Shown: positions 55,938-63,530 of the stretch, one piece after another
Layout: every line of letters starts with the position of its first letter
Numbering within the stretch: position 1 is the first letter of the stretch
Source of the DNA: Rhodanobacteraceae bacterium
GTDB taxonomy: Bacteria > Pseudomonadota > Gammaproteobacteria > Xanthomonadales > Rhodanobacteraceae
NCBI GenBank assembly: GCA_030167125.1
Contig: CP126531.1
Coordinates: forward strand, 1,860,001-1,924,000
Length of the DNA stretch: 64,000 bases
Direction of reading: 5' to 3'
The notes under the pieces: generated by a model
The model's input: the letters and a program-made list of their open reading frames with translations, nothing else
Databases searched by the model: none
What the model was told of the DNA's origin: nothing
Program-made: the position numbers and the translations under genes

Positions 55938-56494
55938 GTAGTGGCGTTCAAGGATGAGCGGCGCGCGAACCATTGCTCGCGCGTCTGGCCCCAGATTTCG
56001 ACGGTGGCCTGTTCGAAGGGCGGCGGCAGGCGGCCGGGACCGCGCAGCATGGAACCCAGCTTGCGCGCCACGGCCTGCGAAGCGGTGTTGTCGGGCGCGA
56101 TGGTGTGGATCACCTCGGTCCAGCCCAGCGCGTCGAACGCCCAATCGATCGCCGCGATCGCGCCTTCGGTTGCGTAACCCTTGCCCCACGCGTCGCGCAG
56201 GATGCCCCAGCCAACCTCGGTTCCGGGCCAGTCCTCGGGCTGCCAGGGACCAAGGCGCCCGATCCAGCGGCCGCTGTGTTTCTCGATCACCGAGAACATC
56301 GCGAAACCCTGCATCGCCCACGCGCCCGCCATCGATAGAAAACCGCGCCACGCCGTGGCGCGTGGCTGCGGGCCGCCGATGTGGCGCGAATTTTTCTCGC
56401 TGCCCATCAGCCTCGCCCAGCCCTCGAAATCTTCCGGCCGGGTCGGGCGCAGGATCAGCCGCGCCGTTTCCAGCACGGGTTCGCGCAATGGCAT
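55934..56494 (-). CDS. GNAT-family N-acetyltransferase (RimJ/RimL-like)
   Basis: A 186-residue acetyltransferase of the Acetyltransf_3 type. N-terminal LETARLILRPTRPEDFEGWA, central GRLGPWQPEDWPGTEVGWGI, acetyl-CoA loop AWGKGYATEGAIAAIDWAF, then NTASQAVARKLG. Likely acetylates a protein or small-molecule amine; substrate unknown. ATG 56494 is preferred, GTG 56506 would add four residues. It overlaps the E1 start by four bases. Confidence 0.84.
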   Translation of the reverse strand: MPLREPVLETARLILRPTRPEDFEGWARLMGSEKNSRHIGGPQPRATAWRGFLSMAGAWAMQGFAMFSVIEKHSGRWIGRLGPWQPEDWPGTEVGWGILRDAWGKGYATEGAIAAIDWAFDALGWTEVIHTIAPDNTASQAVARKLGSMLRGPGRLPPPFEQATVEIWGQTREQWFARRSSLNATT

Positions 56495-56513
56495 CGCATC
56501 AGGCACGCCCGGA

Positions 56514-56951
56514 TCACTTCGCCGGACGATAGCTGCATTCCGGCGCCGCCTTGGCGATGTCGGGAATGTTGGGGCTGTAGCAGGTGTACTGGACGCCTTT
56601 CTTGCCCTGCTTGTCGGTCACGACCTTCGGCACCAGCTGCACGATGCCATCGGTGACGCCCACCGCGGGCGTGAGATAGACATTGATCACGCCGCCTGCG
56701 CTGACCAGGATGGAACTGATTTCCTGGCTGGCGAGCTGGTTGGGCGCGGCAAGGTGGGCCTCGCCGTTGTTCGACGGCGGCGCCGGGTTCGACAGGATCG
56801 CATTGGCGACACCGATCTTGGCCAGCGCCAACCGCAGCGACGTCAACGCGATGTGCATTTCGCTGGCATTGACCGCGGCCATCGCGCTGCCCGATGCAAA
56901 GATCGCGGCGGCAATTGCGAAACCGCCGATCCATTTGTTGAGAAGTTTCAT
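56514..56951 (-). CDS. Exported pilin-like protein with a Sec-type signal
   Basis: A 145-residue protein. The signal peptide is about 1-25 (FAIAAAIFASGSAMA). The mature part begins with a helix (SEMHIALTSLRLALAKIGVAN) and continues with a beta domain containing TPAVGVTDGIVQLVPKV and two Cys near the end (YTCYS, PECSYRP). The C-terminal half resembles the globular domain of type IV major pilins with its disulfide-bonded end. However, there is no prepilin peptidase site (G-F-T-L-x-E). It may be a soluble periplasmic protein derived from a pilin. Ribosome site GGAG before ATG 56951. Confidence 0.62.
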   Translation of the reverse strand: MKLLNKWIGGFAIAAAIFASGSAMAAVNASEMHIALTSLRLALAKIGVANAILSNPAPPSNNGEAHLAAPNQLASQEISSILVSAGGVINVYLTPAVGVTDGIVQLVPKVVTDKQGKKGVQYTCYSPNIPDIAKAAPECSYRPAK

Positions 56952-56990
56952 GTCATTCTCCAGCACTTCCGATCATTCGATACGCACGAA

Positions 56991-57118
56991 GTAGGTTGGG
57001 GTGAGCGGCTCCATGCGAACCCCAACGAGTGCAATGGCGATGAACCGATTCGGTCGATGGAACCTCACCAATACCGCTGTTGGGGTTCGCCCTATGAAGC
57101 GGGCTCACCCCAACCTAC
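56991..57118. repeat. 128-base imperfect palindromic element next to gcdH stop
   Basis: The left arm GTAGGTTGGGGTGAGC ... GCGAACCCCAAC (56991-57026) is matched by the reverse complement at 57079-57118 (GTTGGGGTTCGC ... GCTCACCCCAACCTAC). The arms are about 36-40 bases with a 52-base middle. Termini are sharp, as in a miniature inverted-repeat element. The right end is the first base of the gcdH stop codon (minus strand). Confidence 0.8.
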
Positions 57119-58287
57119 TAAAAAGCGTTGATGCCCGTCAGTTCCCGCCCAATCACCAACTGATGCACCGTCTGCGTACCTTCGTACGTCACCACCGATT
57201 CCAGGTTCAACGCGTGGCGGATCGCGACGTGTTCGGTGGTGATGCCAGCGCCGCCCAGGATGTCGCGGCATTCGCGCGCGATGTCCAGCGCCATCCGCAC
57301 GTTGTTCCACTTGGCCAGCGAAATCTGGCTCGGGTGCAACTGACCGGCGTCCTTCAGGCGCCCCAGCTGCAGCGCCAGCAACTGCGCGGTAGTGATGCGC
57401 CGCGCGATATCGGCCAATCGCAACTGGATCGCCTGATTGGCGGCAAGTGGGCGATTGAACAGCACGCGCTCCTGCGTGTAATCCAGCACTTCTTTCAGGC
57501 ACGCCTGCGCCGCGCCGATCGGACCCCAGCTGATGCCGAAGCGCGCGGAATCGAGGCAGCTCAGCGGGCCACGCAGACCCTTCACGTTCGGCAGCATCGC
57601 GCTGGCCGGCACGCGCACGTCATCGAGGAACAATGCCGACGTCACCGATGCGCGCAGGCTCATCTTCTTGTGCACTTCCTGCGCCGCGAAACCCTTCGTG
57701 TTCGTCGGCACCAGAAAGCCGCGGATGCCGTCGTCGGTTTTCGCCCACACCAGCGCGACCTGCGCAAGGTTGCCATTGGTGATCCACATCTTGGCGCCGT
57801 TGATCACCCAATCGCCGCCGTCCTGCTTGGCGACGGTTTTCATGTTGGCCGGATCGGAACCGCCGTGCGGTTCGGTCAGGCCGAAGCAGCCTATGATTTC
57901 GCCGGCCGCCATCTTCGGCAGGTATTCGCGTTTCTGCTCCTCGCTACCGAACGCGAAGATCGGATACATCACCAAGGATGACTGGACCGACGCGAAACTG
58001 CGCAGGCCGGAATCGCCGCGCTCCATTTCCTGGCAGATCAGGCCGTAGCTGACCTGGTTCATGCCGGCGCCGCCGTATTCCTCGGGGATCGTCGCGCCCA
58101 GCAGGCCCAAGGATGCGATCTCCGGGATCAGCTCGGACGGGAAGCGCGCCTGGTCGAAGCAGTCGCCGATGATCGGCAGCACCTTGTCGTCGACGAAGCG
58201 CGCCACCGAGTCCTGCACCATGCGTTCCTCCTCGGAAAGCAGCGCGCGGACGTCGTACAGGTCGAGGGGGTTGAGGCGGGTCGCCAT
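57118..58287 (-). CDS. gcdH: Glutaryl-CoA dehydrogenase
   Basis: Acyl-CoA dehydrogenase-fold flavoenzyme of 389 residues that oxidises and decarboxylates glutaryl-CoA to crotonyl-CoA in lysine and tryptophan breakdown. The stretch RSFASVQSSLVMYPIFAFGS, with the arginine that binds the glutaryl carboxylate, separates it from simple acyl-CoA dehydrogenases. Catalytic base E369 in TYEGTQTVHQL. Also CFGLTEPHGGSDP and MWITNG. A single-gene unit. It fits the ALDH7 enzyme at 41.5 kb as part of lysine catabolism. Confidence 0.92.
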   Translation of the reverse strand: MATRLNPLDLYDVRALLSEEERMVQDSVARFVDDKVLPIIGDCFDQARFPSELIPEIASLGLLGATIPEEYGGAGMNQVSYGLICQEMERGDSGLRSFASVQSSLVMYPIFAFGSEEQKREYLPKMAAGEIIGCFGLTEPHGGSDPANMKTVAKQDGGDWVINGAKMWITNGNLAQVALVWAKTDDGIRGFLVPTNTKGFAAQEVHKKMSLRASVTSALFLDDVRVPASAMLPNVKGLRGPLSCLDSARFGISWGPIGAAQACLKEVLDYTQERVLFNRPLAANQAIQLRLADIARRITTAQLLALQLGRLKDAGQLHPSQISLAKWNNVRMALDIARECRDILGGAGITTEHVAIRHALNLESVVTYEGTQTVHQLVIGRELTGINAF

Positions 58288-58476
58288 CGGGGATTCCCGG
58301 ATCGAAAGATGAAGCGCGTTATTGTAGCGTTATCAACGCCTCCGCGCCGCGGCACGGCGACCCGCCCGAAGGCCCGTAGTCGCAACGGCGACTGAATCCG
58401 GCGCGGTTTTATTCAGCGCGTCGAAAGCCTGGAAGTGTTGAACTTGCACCCCAGCTCCACATCCACGGCACAATCC

Positions 58477-60252
58477 ATGTCCATCCTGCGCATCTATTTG
58501 CGCGTGCTCGGGCTGCTCGCGCCCGAACGTGTGCTTGCGGCCGCGCTCACCGTGGCCAACCTGGCCTCGGCTGGCGTGTTCTTCCTCGAACCCATGCTGT
58601 TCGGCCGCGTGATCGATGCGCTGAGCAAGCCGCGTGGACACGCGGCAATGTTCATCGGCGCATGGGCGCTGGTCGGCTTCGTGGGCGTGGTGGTCGGCGC
58701 GCTGGTGTCGCTGCACGCGGACCGCATGTCGCACCGCCGCCGCCTCGGCGCCGTGCGCGCCTACTTCGAGCACGTGATCGGGCTGCCGCTGTCGTTCCAC
58801 GGCAACCAGCACACCGGCAAGCTGCTGCGGATCATGCACATCGGCACCGACAACCTGTCGGCGTTGTGGCTGGGCTTTTTCCGCGAACACCTGACCACGC
58901 TGCTGGCAATCGTGGTGATGATCCCGGTCGCCATCGCCATCAACTGGCAGCTCGCGCTGCTGATGATCGCGCTGCTGACCTGCTTCGTGGTCTTCAACGC
59001 CATCGCGATACGGCGCACCCGCCGCGCACAGGACCGCGTGCAGGACTACCACCATCGCATTTCCACGCGCGTCGGCGACGTACTGGGCAACGTGACCGTG
59101 GTGCAGAGCTTCACGCGCACCCGCGAGGAAGTGAGCGGCCTGAAGCAACTGATCGCGGAAGCGCTGTCCGCGCAATATCCGGTGCTGAACGGCTGGGCGA
59201 CGCTGTCGGTGTTCTCGCGCGCCGCAAGCACTTTGACCGTCGTGGCGATCTTCGCGCTGGGCGCGATGCTGCACGCGCGTGGCGAGATCAGCATCGGCGG
59301 CATCGTCAGCTTCGTCGGTTTCGCGCTGATGCTGATCGGCCGGCTGGAACAGTTCGCGACCTTCATCTCCAACCTGTTCTTCCAGTCGAATTCGCTGCGC
59401 GATTTCTTCGAAGTGCTAGACACGCCGGCCGCCGTCACCGAAGCGCCCGACGCGGTCGCGCTGCCGCGCGTGCGCGGCGAGGTGGCGTTCGAGAACGTGG
59501 ACTTCTCCTACGAAACGGGAAGGCAGGCGCTGCGCGACCTGAGTTTCCGCATCCCCGCGGGCAGCAAGGTGGCCGTGGTCGGGCCCACCGGCGCGGGCAA
59601 GACCACCGCGCTCAGCCTGCTCTATCGCGCAGCCGATCCGTCGAGCGGACGCATCACCGTGGATGGCGTGGACATCCGCAACGCCTCGCTGGAATCGCTG
59701 CGCCGCAACGTCGCGGTGGTGTTCCAGGAACCGGGCCTGCTCAGCCGCAGCATCGAGGAGAACCTGCGCATCGGTGATCCCGATGCCGACGACCGCGCGC
59801 TGGAAACCGCCGCGCGCGCAGCGCAGGCGCACGCCTTCATCGCGGACAAGCCGGACGGCTACGCCACGGCGGTGAGCGAACGAGGGCGTTCGCTGTCGGG
59901 CGGCGAACGCCAGCGGCTCGCGATCGCGCGGGCGATGCTGAAGGACGCGCCGATCCTGATCCTCGACGAGGCCACCAGCGCGCTGGACAACGCCACCGAA
60001 GCACGCATCAAGCGCGCGATGGATGCGGCGTGCCGCAACCGCACGACGTTCGTGATCGCGCACCGCCTATCCACCGTGCGCAATGCCGACATCATCCTGG
60101 TGCTGGATCACGGGCGCATCGTCGAGCAGGGCCGCTACCAGGAACTGATCCTGCGCAACGGCTTGTTCGCGCAACTCGCGCGCCAGGACGAGTTCGCCGA
60201 CGACCATCGCCGCGGCCGGCGCGAACCGGTGCCGCTGCACGTGGCGGCTTAG
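58477..60252 (+). CDS. ABC exporter, fused permease and ATPase (NdvA/MsbA-like)
   Basis: A 591-residue half-transporter. A six-TM membrane domain (about 1-300) contains MLFGRVIDALSKP and DRVQDYHHRISTRVGDVLGN. The ATPase domain has Walker A GPTGAGKTT (369-377), Q-loop VVFQEPGLLSRSIEENLRIG, signature LSGGERQRLAIARAM and Walker B ILILDEATSALD. The sequence style is near NdvA/ChvA (cyclic glucan export), but no glucan synthase is seen, so a lipid, glucan or peptide could be the substrate. An upstream TTG (58435) is less likely than ATG 58477. Confidence 0.82.
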   Translation: MSILRIYLRVLGLLAPERVLAAALTVANLASAGVFFLEPMLFGRVIDALSKPRGHAAMFIGAWALVGFVGVVVGALVSLHADRMSHRRRLGAVRAYFEHVIGLPLSFHGNQHTGKLLRIMHIGTDNLSALWLGFFREHLTTLLAIVVMIPVAIAINWQLALLMIALLTCFVVFNAIAIRRTRRAQDRVQDYHHRISTRVGDVLGNVTVVQSFTRTREEVSGLKQLIAEALSAQYPVLNGWATLSVFSRAASTLTVVAIFALGAMLHARGEISIGGIVSFVGFALMLIGRLEQFATFISNLFFQSNSLRDFFEVLDTPAAVTEAPDAVALPRVRGEVAFENVDFSYETGRQALRDLSFRIPAGSKVAVVGPTGAGKTTALSLLYRAADPSSGRITVDGVDIRNASLESLRRNVAVVFQEPGLLSRSIEENLRIGDPDADDRALETAARAAQAHAFIADKPDGYATAVSERGRSLSGGERQRLAIARAMLKDAPILILDEATSALDNATEARIKRAMDAACRNRTTFVIAHRLSTVRNADIILVLDHGRIVEQGRYQELILRNGLFAQLARQDEFADDHRRGRREPVPLHVAA

Positions 60253-60253
60253 G

Positions 60254-60355
60254 GCATCCCCCCGCCGCGCTTGCACGCAAGCACGGCGACCCCCTTCCTG
60301 CGGAAGGGGGTGAATTTTTTCCCCCTTCCGAAGGAAGGGGGATCGAGGGGGACGG
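60254..60355. repeat. Double-hairpin repeat element between convergent genes
   Basis: Unit 1 at 60254-60311 (GCATCCCCCCGCC, inner palindrome, CCCCCTTCCTGCGGAAGGGG) and unit 2 at 60321-60355 (CCCCCTTCCGAAGGAAGGGG then GATCGAGGGGGACGGC). Same family as at 16.2, 43.0, 50.0 and 62.5 kb. A run of six T lies between the units. Confidence 0.85.
60290..60320 (+). terminator. Probable intrinsic terminator of the ABC exporter gene
   Basis: Nine-base perfect stem CCCCCTTCC/GGAAGGGGG (60290-60298 and 60302-60310) with a three-base loop, followed after five bases by TTTTTT (60315-60320). It is formed by the repeat element, 38 bases after the ABC gene stop. Confidence 0.5.
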
Positions 60356-60380
60356 CTCTTCCAAGCCGCTTCGAGCGTCC

Positions 60381-61307
60381 CTATTTCCGGTAATTCGACA
60401 CCCCATGCGGCACGTGGCCCGTTGCCACATGCTGCCGCGCGGATTCCACATTGATCGGCGAGTCGTCGAAGAAAAGATCCGCGCCGAACGCTTCCAGGAA
60501 CGGCCCCTTGTCGCGCCCGCCGAGGAACAGCGCCTCGTCGATGCGCACGCCCCACTGGCGCAGGGTCAGGATCACGCGCTTGTGCGCAGGCGCCGAACGC
60601 GCGGTGACCAGCGCGGTGCGGATCGGCGAATCTTCGGGCGGGAATGCAGCCTGCAGGCGATGCAGCGCGGCGAGGAAGTTGCGGAACGGACCGCCCGAGA
60701 GCGGTTCGTTCCAGCGCTCGGTTTCGTTGCGATGGAATGCGTCGAGCCCCTGCTCCTGCGACAGGCGTTCGGATTCGTCGCCGAAGATCACCGCATCGCC
60801 ATCGAACGCGATCCGCAACTGGCCGGGATGCGTCGTGCCCACCTGCGAAGGCAGGATCGTCGCCGCCGCCACGCCCGAATTCAGCGCGCGCGCGACGTTC
60901 TCCGCATTCGCGGAAAGAAACAAATCCACGCCGAACGGCGCGATGTATTCGCTGGTCGCCTCGCCGGACGTGAACGCCGCGCGCGTGATCGCCAACCCGT
61001 GGTGCTGGATCGAATTGAAGATGCGCAGCCCGGTGTCGCCGGAATTGCGCGACAGCAGCACCACTTCCACGTAGGGCGTGTCCGGCGCGGGACGGTTCAG
61101 CGCCAGCAATTTCTTGACGACCGGAAACGCGACGCCCGGCTGCAGCACGTCGTTCTCGTGCGCGATCTGGTAGGCGCGGTACGCCTCCAACCCTTCGCGC
61201 TCGAACAGCGCGTGCGATTCGGTCAGGTCGAACAGCGCGCGCGATGAAATCGCGACGACCAGCTTGTCGTTGTCGGGGGCTGTTCGATTGACGCGCGCGT
61301 TTGTCAC
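60381..61307 (-). CDS. 5'-nucleotidase family protein (cN-I-like)
   Basis: A 308-residue cytosolic protein of the 5-nucleotidase family (PF06189 type). It starts with KLVVAISSRALFDLTESH, then VEVVLLSRNSGDTGLRIFNS, IAFDGDAVIFGDESE and the C-terminal FGADLFFDDSPINVESA. These are the HAD-like motifs of the family, which dephosphorylates nucleoside monophosphates. GTG start at 61307. It follows the Pit gene by 23 bases, linking it to phosphate metabolism. Confidence 0.82.
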   Translation of the reverse strand: MTNARVNRTAPDNDKLVVAISSRALFDLTESHALFEREGLEAYRAYQIAHENDVLQPGVAFPVVKKLLALNRPAPDTPYVEVVLLSRNSGDTGLRIFNSIQHHGLAITRAAFTSGEATSEYIAPFGVDLFLSANAENVARALNSGVAAATILPSQVGTTHPGQLRIAFDGDAVIFGDESERLSQEQGLDAFHRNETERWNEPLSGGPFRNFLAALHRLQAAFPPEDSPIRTALVTARSAPAHKRVILTLRQWGVRIDEALFLGGRDKGPFLEAFGADLFFDDSPINVESARQHVATGHVPHGVSNYRK

Positions 61308-61330
61308 GGAGCGAGTCTACCGCTCCCGGC

Positions 61331-62455
61331 TCAGGCCCACAGCGGCCGCGACAGCTCCACCAGCACCCACGCCATGAACGCGCTGATCGGCAGCGTGAGG
61401 ATCCACGACCAGACCATGCGCTCGACCACTGTCCAGCGCACCGCGTTGATGCGCTTCGAGGCGCCGACACCCATGATCGCGGACGAGACCACGTGGGTGG
61501 TCGAAACCGGCAGGCCGAAGATCGACGACACGATGATCACGAACGCGGAACTGGTTTCCGCGGCGAAGCCGTTGATCGGGTGCAACTTCACCATCTTGTG
61601 GCCGAGCGTCTTGATGATGCGCCAGCCGCCGCCCGCGGTGCCGGCCGCCATCACCAGCGCGCACAGCACCTTCACCCACACCGGGATCGGGAAGTGGCCG
61701 CCGTGGTCGCTCACGCGCAGGAATTGCAGCCACGCCGGCACGTGGTCGAAGTTGTGCGCGGCGGTGGCGCTGGCCAGTGCCAGCGCAATGATGCCCATGG
61801 TCTTCTGCGCGTCGTTCATGCCGTGTGACACGCCCATCGCCGCCGCCGACACCAGCTGCGCCTTGCCGAAGAACATGTTGACGAACGGCGTGCGCCCGAA
61901 CCGGCGCAGCCAGCCCCTGCGATTCGCGAACCATGCGAACAGCGCGAACAACGCTCCCATCACCAGGATGCCCAGCACGAAACCCGCGACGGGCGAGGCC
62001 ACCATCGGCACCAGCACTTTCGGGATCAGCCCGCCGCCGCGCCACCAGTGGTTCGGATCGGTGGCCCAGATGATCGCGTGGAAGTTGCCGTCCGACGCCG
62101 CGAACGCGGCGCCGCACAGGCCGCCGATCAGCGCGTGCGACGACGATGAAGGCAAGCCCAGCCACCAGGTGATCAGATTCCAGATCGTCGCGCCCAGCAG
62201 TGCGCAGATCAGCACCTCCGCGCCAACCTGCAACACGCCCGCGTCGATCAAGCCCGTCGCGATCGTGGTGGCGACGGCTGTCCCGATCAGCGCGCCGAAG
62301 AGATTGGTGAACGCCGCCAGCAGCACCGCCTGCCCCGGCGACATCACCTTGGTCGCGACCACGGTCGCGATGGAATTGGCGGTGTCGTGGAACCCGTTGA
62401 TGTAGTTGAACACCAACGCGATCACGATGACGGCGGTGAGGAGGCCGAGGCTCAT
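61331..62455 (-). CDS. pit: PiT-family inorganic phosphate transporter
   Basis: A 374-residue membrane protein with about ten hydrophobic segments and the two inverted PiT signatures: GFHDTANSIATVVATK in the first half and GVSHGMNDAQKTMGIIALAL in the second. SSSHALIGGLCGAA and VSTTHVVSSAIMGVG are also conserved. Low-affinity, proton- or metal-coupled phosphate uptake. Downstream of the DUF47 gene, from which a 238-base repeat-filled gap separates it. ATG 62455 precedes the first TM. Confidence 0.92.
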   Translation of the reverse strand: MSLGLLTAVIVIALVFNYINGFHDTANSIATVVATKVMSPGQAVLLAAFTNLFGALIGTAVATTIATGLIDAGVLQVGAEVLICALLGATIWNLITWWLGLPSSSSHALIGGLCGAAFAASDGNFHAIIWATDPNHWWRGGGLIPKVLVPMVASPVAGFVLGILVMGALFALFAWFANRRGWLRRFGRTPFVNMFFGKAQLVSAAAMGVSHGMNDAQKTMGIIALALASATAAHNFDHVPAWLQFLRVSDHGGHFPIPVWVKVLCALVMAAGTAGGGWRIIKTLGHKMVKLHPINGFAAETSSAFVIIVSSIFGLPVSTTHVVSSAIMGVGASKRINAVRWTVVERMVWSWILTLPISAFMAWVLVELSRPLWA

Positions 62456-62473
62456 TGGGAGACCGCAAACCAA

Positions 62474-62692
62474 GGACCGGGGACCGGGGGCTGGTCGCAT
62501 TTTGTGCACACCACCCCCTTCCTTTGGAAGGGGGTCGCCGCGCAGCGGCGGGGGGATGCGCTTCGCCGGACGCGCAGGACTTCGGTGCGCAAAAAGCCAT
62601 CCCCCTCACTCCCCCTTCCTGCGGAAGGGGGAAGAAAAGCAGAAGGCTCGCACGATGGAGCCGGTCGCCTTTCCCCGGTCCCCGGTCCCCGC
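62474..62692. repeat. Composite repeat between DUF47 gene and pit
   Basis: The outer short tandem repeats GGACCGGGGACCGGGGGC (62474-62491) and their reverse complement (CCCCGGTCCCCGGTCCCC, 62673-62690) flank an inner double-hairpin unit at 62512-62635 (CACCCCCTTCCTTTGGAAGG ... CGGGGGGATG and GCCATCCCCCTCACTCCCCC ... GGGGGAAG). The arrangement mirrors that near ccmE-ccmF, where heptads are also inverted around a gap. Confidence 0.8.
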
Positions 62693-62693
62693 C

Positions 62694-63329
62694 TCATGAA
62701 TTCTTCAACACGATCGAGTAGATGACGTTGCCGACGTCACGGCAACGATCGATGGCCTTTTCCAGCAGCTCGAACAAATCCTTCGCCAGCATGATGCGGA
62801 TCGGGTCGTCGTTGCTGAGGTAAAGCGTGCGGTACGGCTCCAGCAGCAGGCGGTCGGCTTCCGATTCGGTGGCCTGCAGGCGGTCCTGCAGCTTGCGCAT
62901 GCGGCCGATGTTCATGCCGTTGCGCAGCTCGCTCACCATTTCCGCGACGCCTTCGGTCGCGGCCATCAGCAGGCCGGCGCGCGAGGCGAAATCGATGCCC
63001 TCGACGCGCCTGGCCACGATCACGTAGCGTTCCGCGAACTTCTCGATGGTCTTGGGAATGCGGTACAGCGCGGACGACATCGCCTCGATGTCCTCGCGGT
63101 CCAGCGCGGTGACGAAGGTGTTGACCAGCGCCTCGCTGATCTGCGCCGCCAGTTCCTTCTCGCGCCGGCGCGCGGCGCGGAAACCGTCCAGCAGCATCGG
63201 TTCGCCGTGCGCTTCCAGCAAGGCCTGCAGCGCCCTGGCCCCGTCACGGGCCGCGCCGGCGCTGGATTCCAGCAGGGTGTAGAAACGGTCCCCTTTGCCG
63301 AACATGGTCTGCAGCGAAAACATTGGCAT
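62694..63329 (-). CDS. DUF47/PhoU-like phosphate transport regulator
   Basis: A 211-residue, mostly helical cytosolic protein of the DUF47 (PhoU-related) family. The N-terminal MFSLQTMFGKGDRFYTLLE and the internal LVNTFVTALDREDIEAMSSA and IPKTIEKFAERYVIV are typical. Members pair with PiT transporters and modulate them. ATG 63329 or ATG 63323 is the start; the longer open frame runs into a partial duplicate of the gene's own 5' end. Transcribed towards pit. Confidence 0.87.
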   Translation of the reverse strand: MPMFSLQTMFGKGDRFYTLLESSAGAARDGARALQALLEAHGEPMLLDGFRAARRREKELAAQISEALVNTFVTALDREDIEAMSSALYRIPKTIEKFAERYVIVARRVEGIDFASRAGLLMAATEGVAEMVSELRNGMNIGRMRKLQDRLQATESEADRLLLEPYRTLYLSNDDPIRIMLAKDLFELLEKAIDRCRDVGNVIYSIVLKNS

Positions 63330-63382
63330 CCACCCGTGCGCGAAATGATGCAAATGGTACCCGGGTACCGCGTCGGTCAAAT

Positions 63383-63438
63383 ACGGTCCCCTTTGCCACG
63401 TACCATGCTCCGCGGCGAAAACATGGCGATCCATCCGG
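63383..63438 (-). pseudogene. Truncated duplicate of the 5' end of the DUF47 gene
   Basis: A stretch of about 55 bases repeats the start of the DUF47 gene (63284-63340): both share ACGGTCCCCTTTGCC and GCGAAAACA, and both contain ATGTTTTCGC on the minus strand. Read on the minus strand, the copy encodes MFSPRSMVRGKGDRI and then a stop, compared with MFSLQTMFGKGDRF in the real gene. It is a diverged partial tandem duplication, probably including leader sequence. Confidence 0.6.
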
Positions 63439-63530
63439 TACCGACCGCACATAGGTTACACGAGCGCGCGGCCGGCCCGAAGCATTCGCGCTTGCTACAC
63501 TTCGGGCATGGAACCTCCCATGCGGCCCCG

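Noticed and set aside
55938..56351. N-terminal extension of the E1 gene
   Set aside because: It would overlap the GNAT gene on the same strand in another frame. The ATG at 55937 forms the expected four-base overlap.
60315..60341. A second terminator for the minus-strand 5'-nucleotidase gene in the 60.3 kb repeat
   Set aside because: Read on the minus strand, the hairpin at 60321-60341 is followed by A residues rather than T, so it does not have intrinsic-terminator form.
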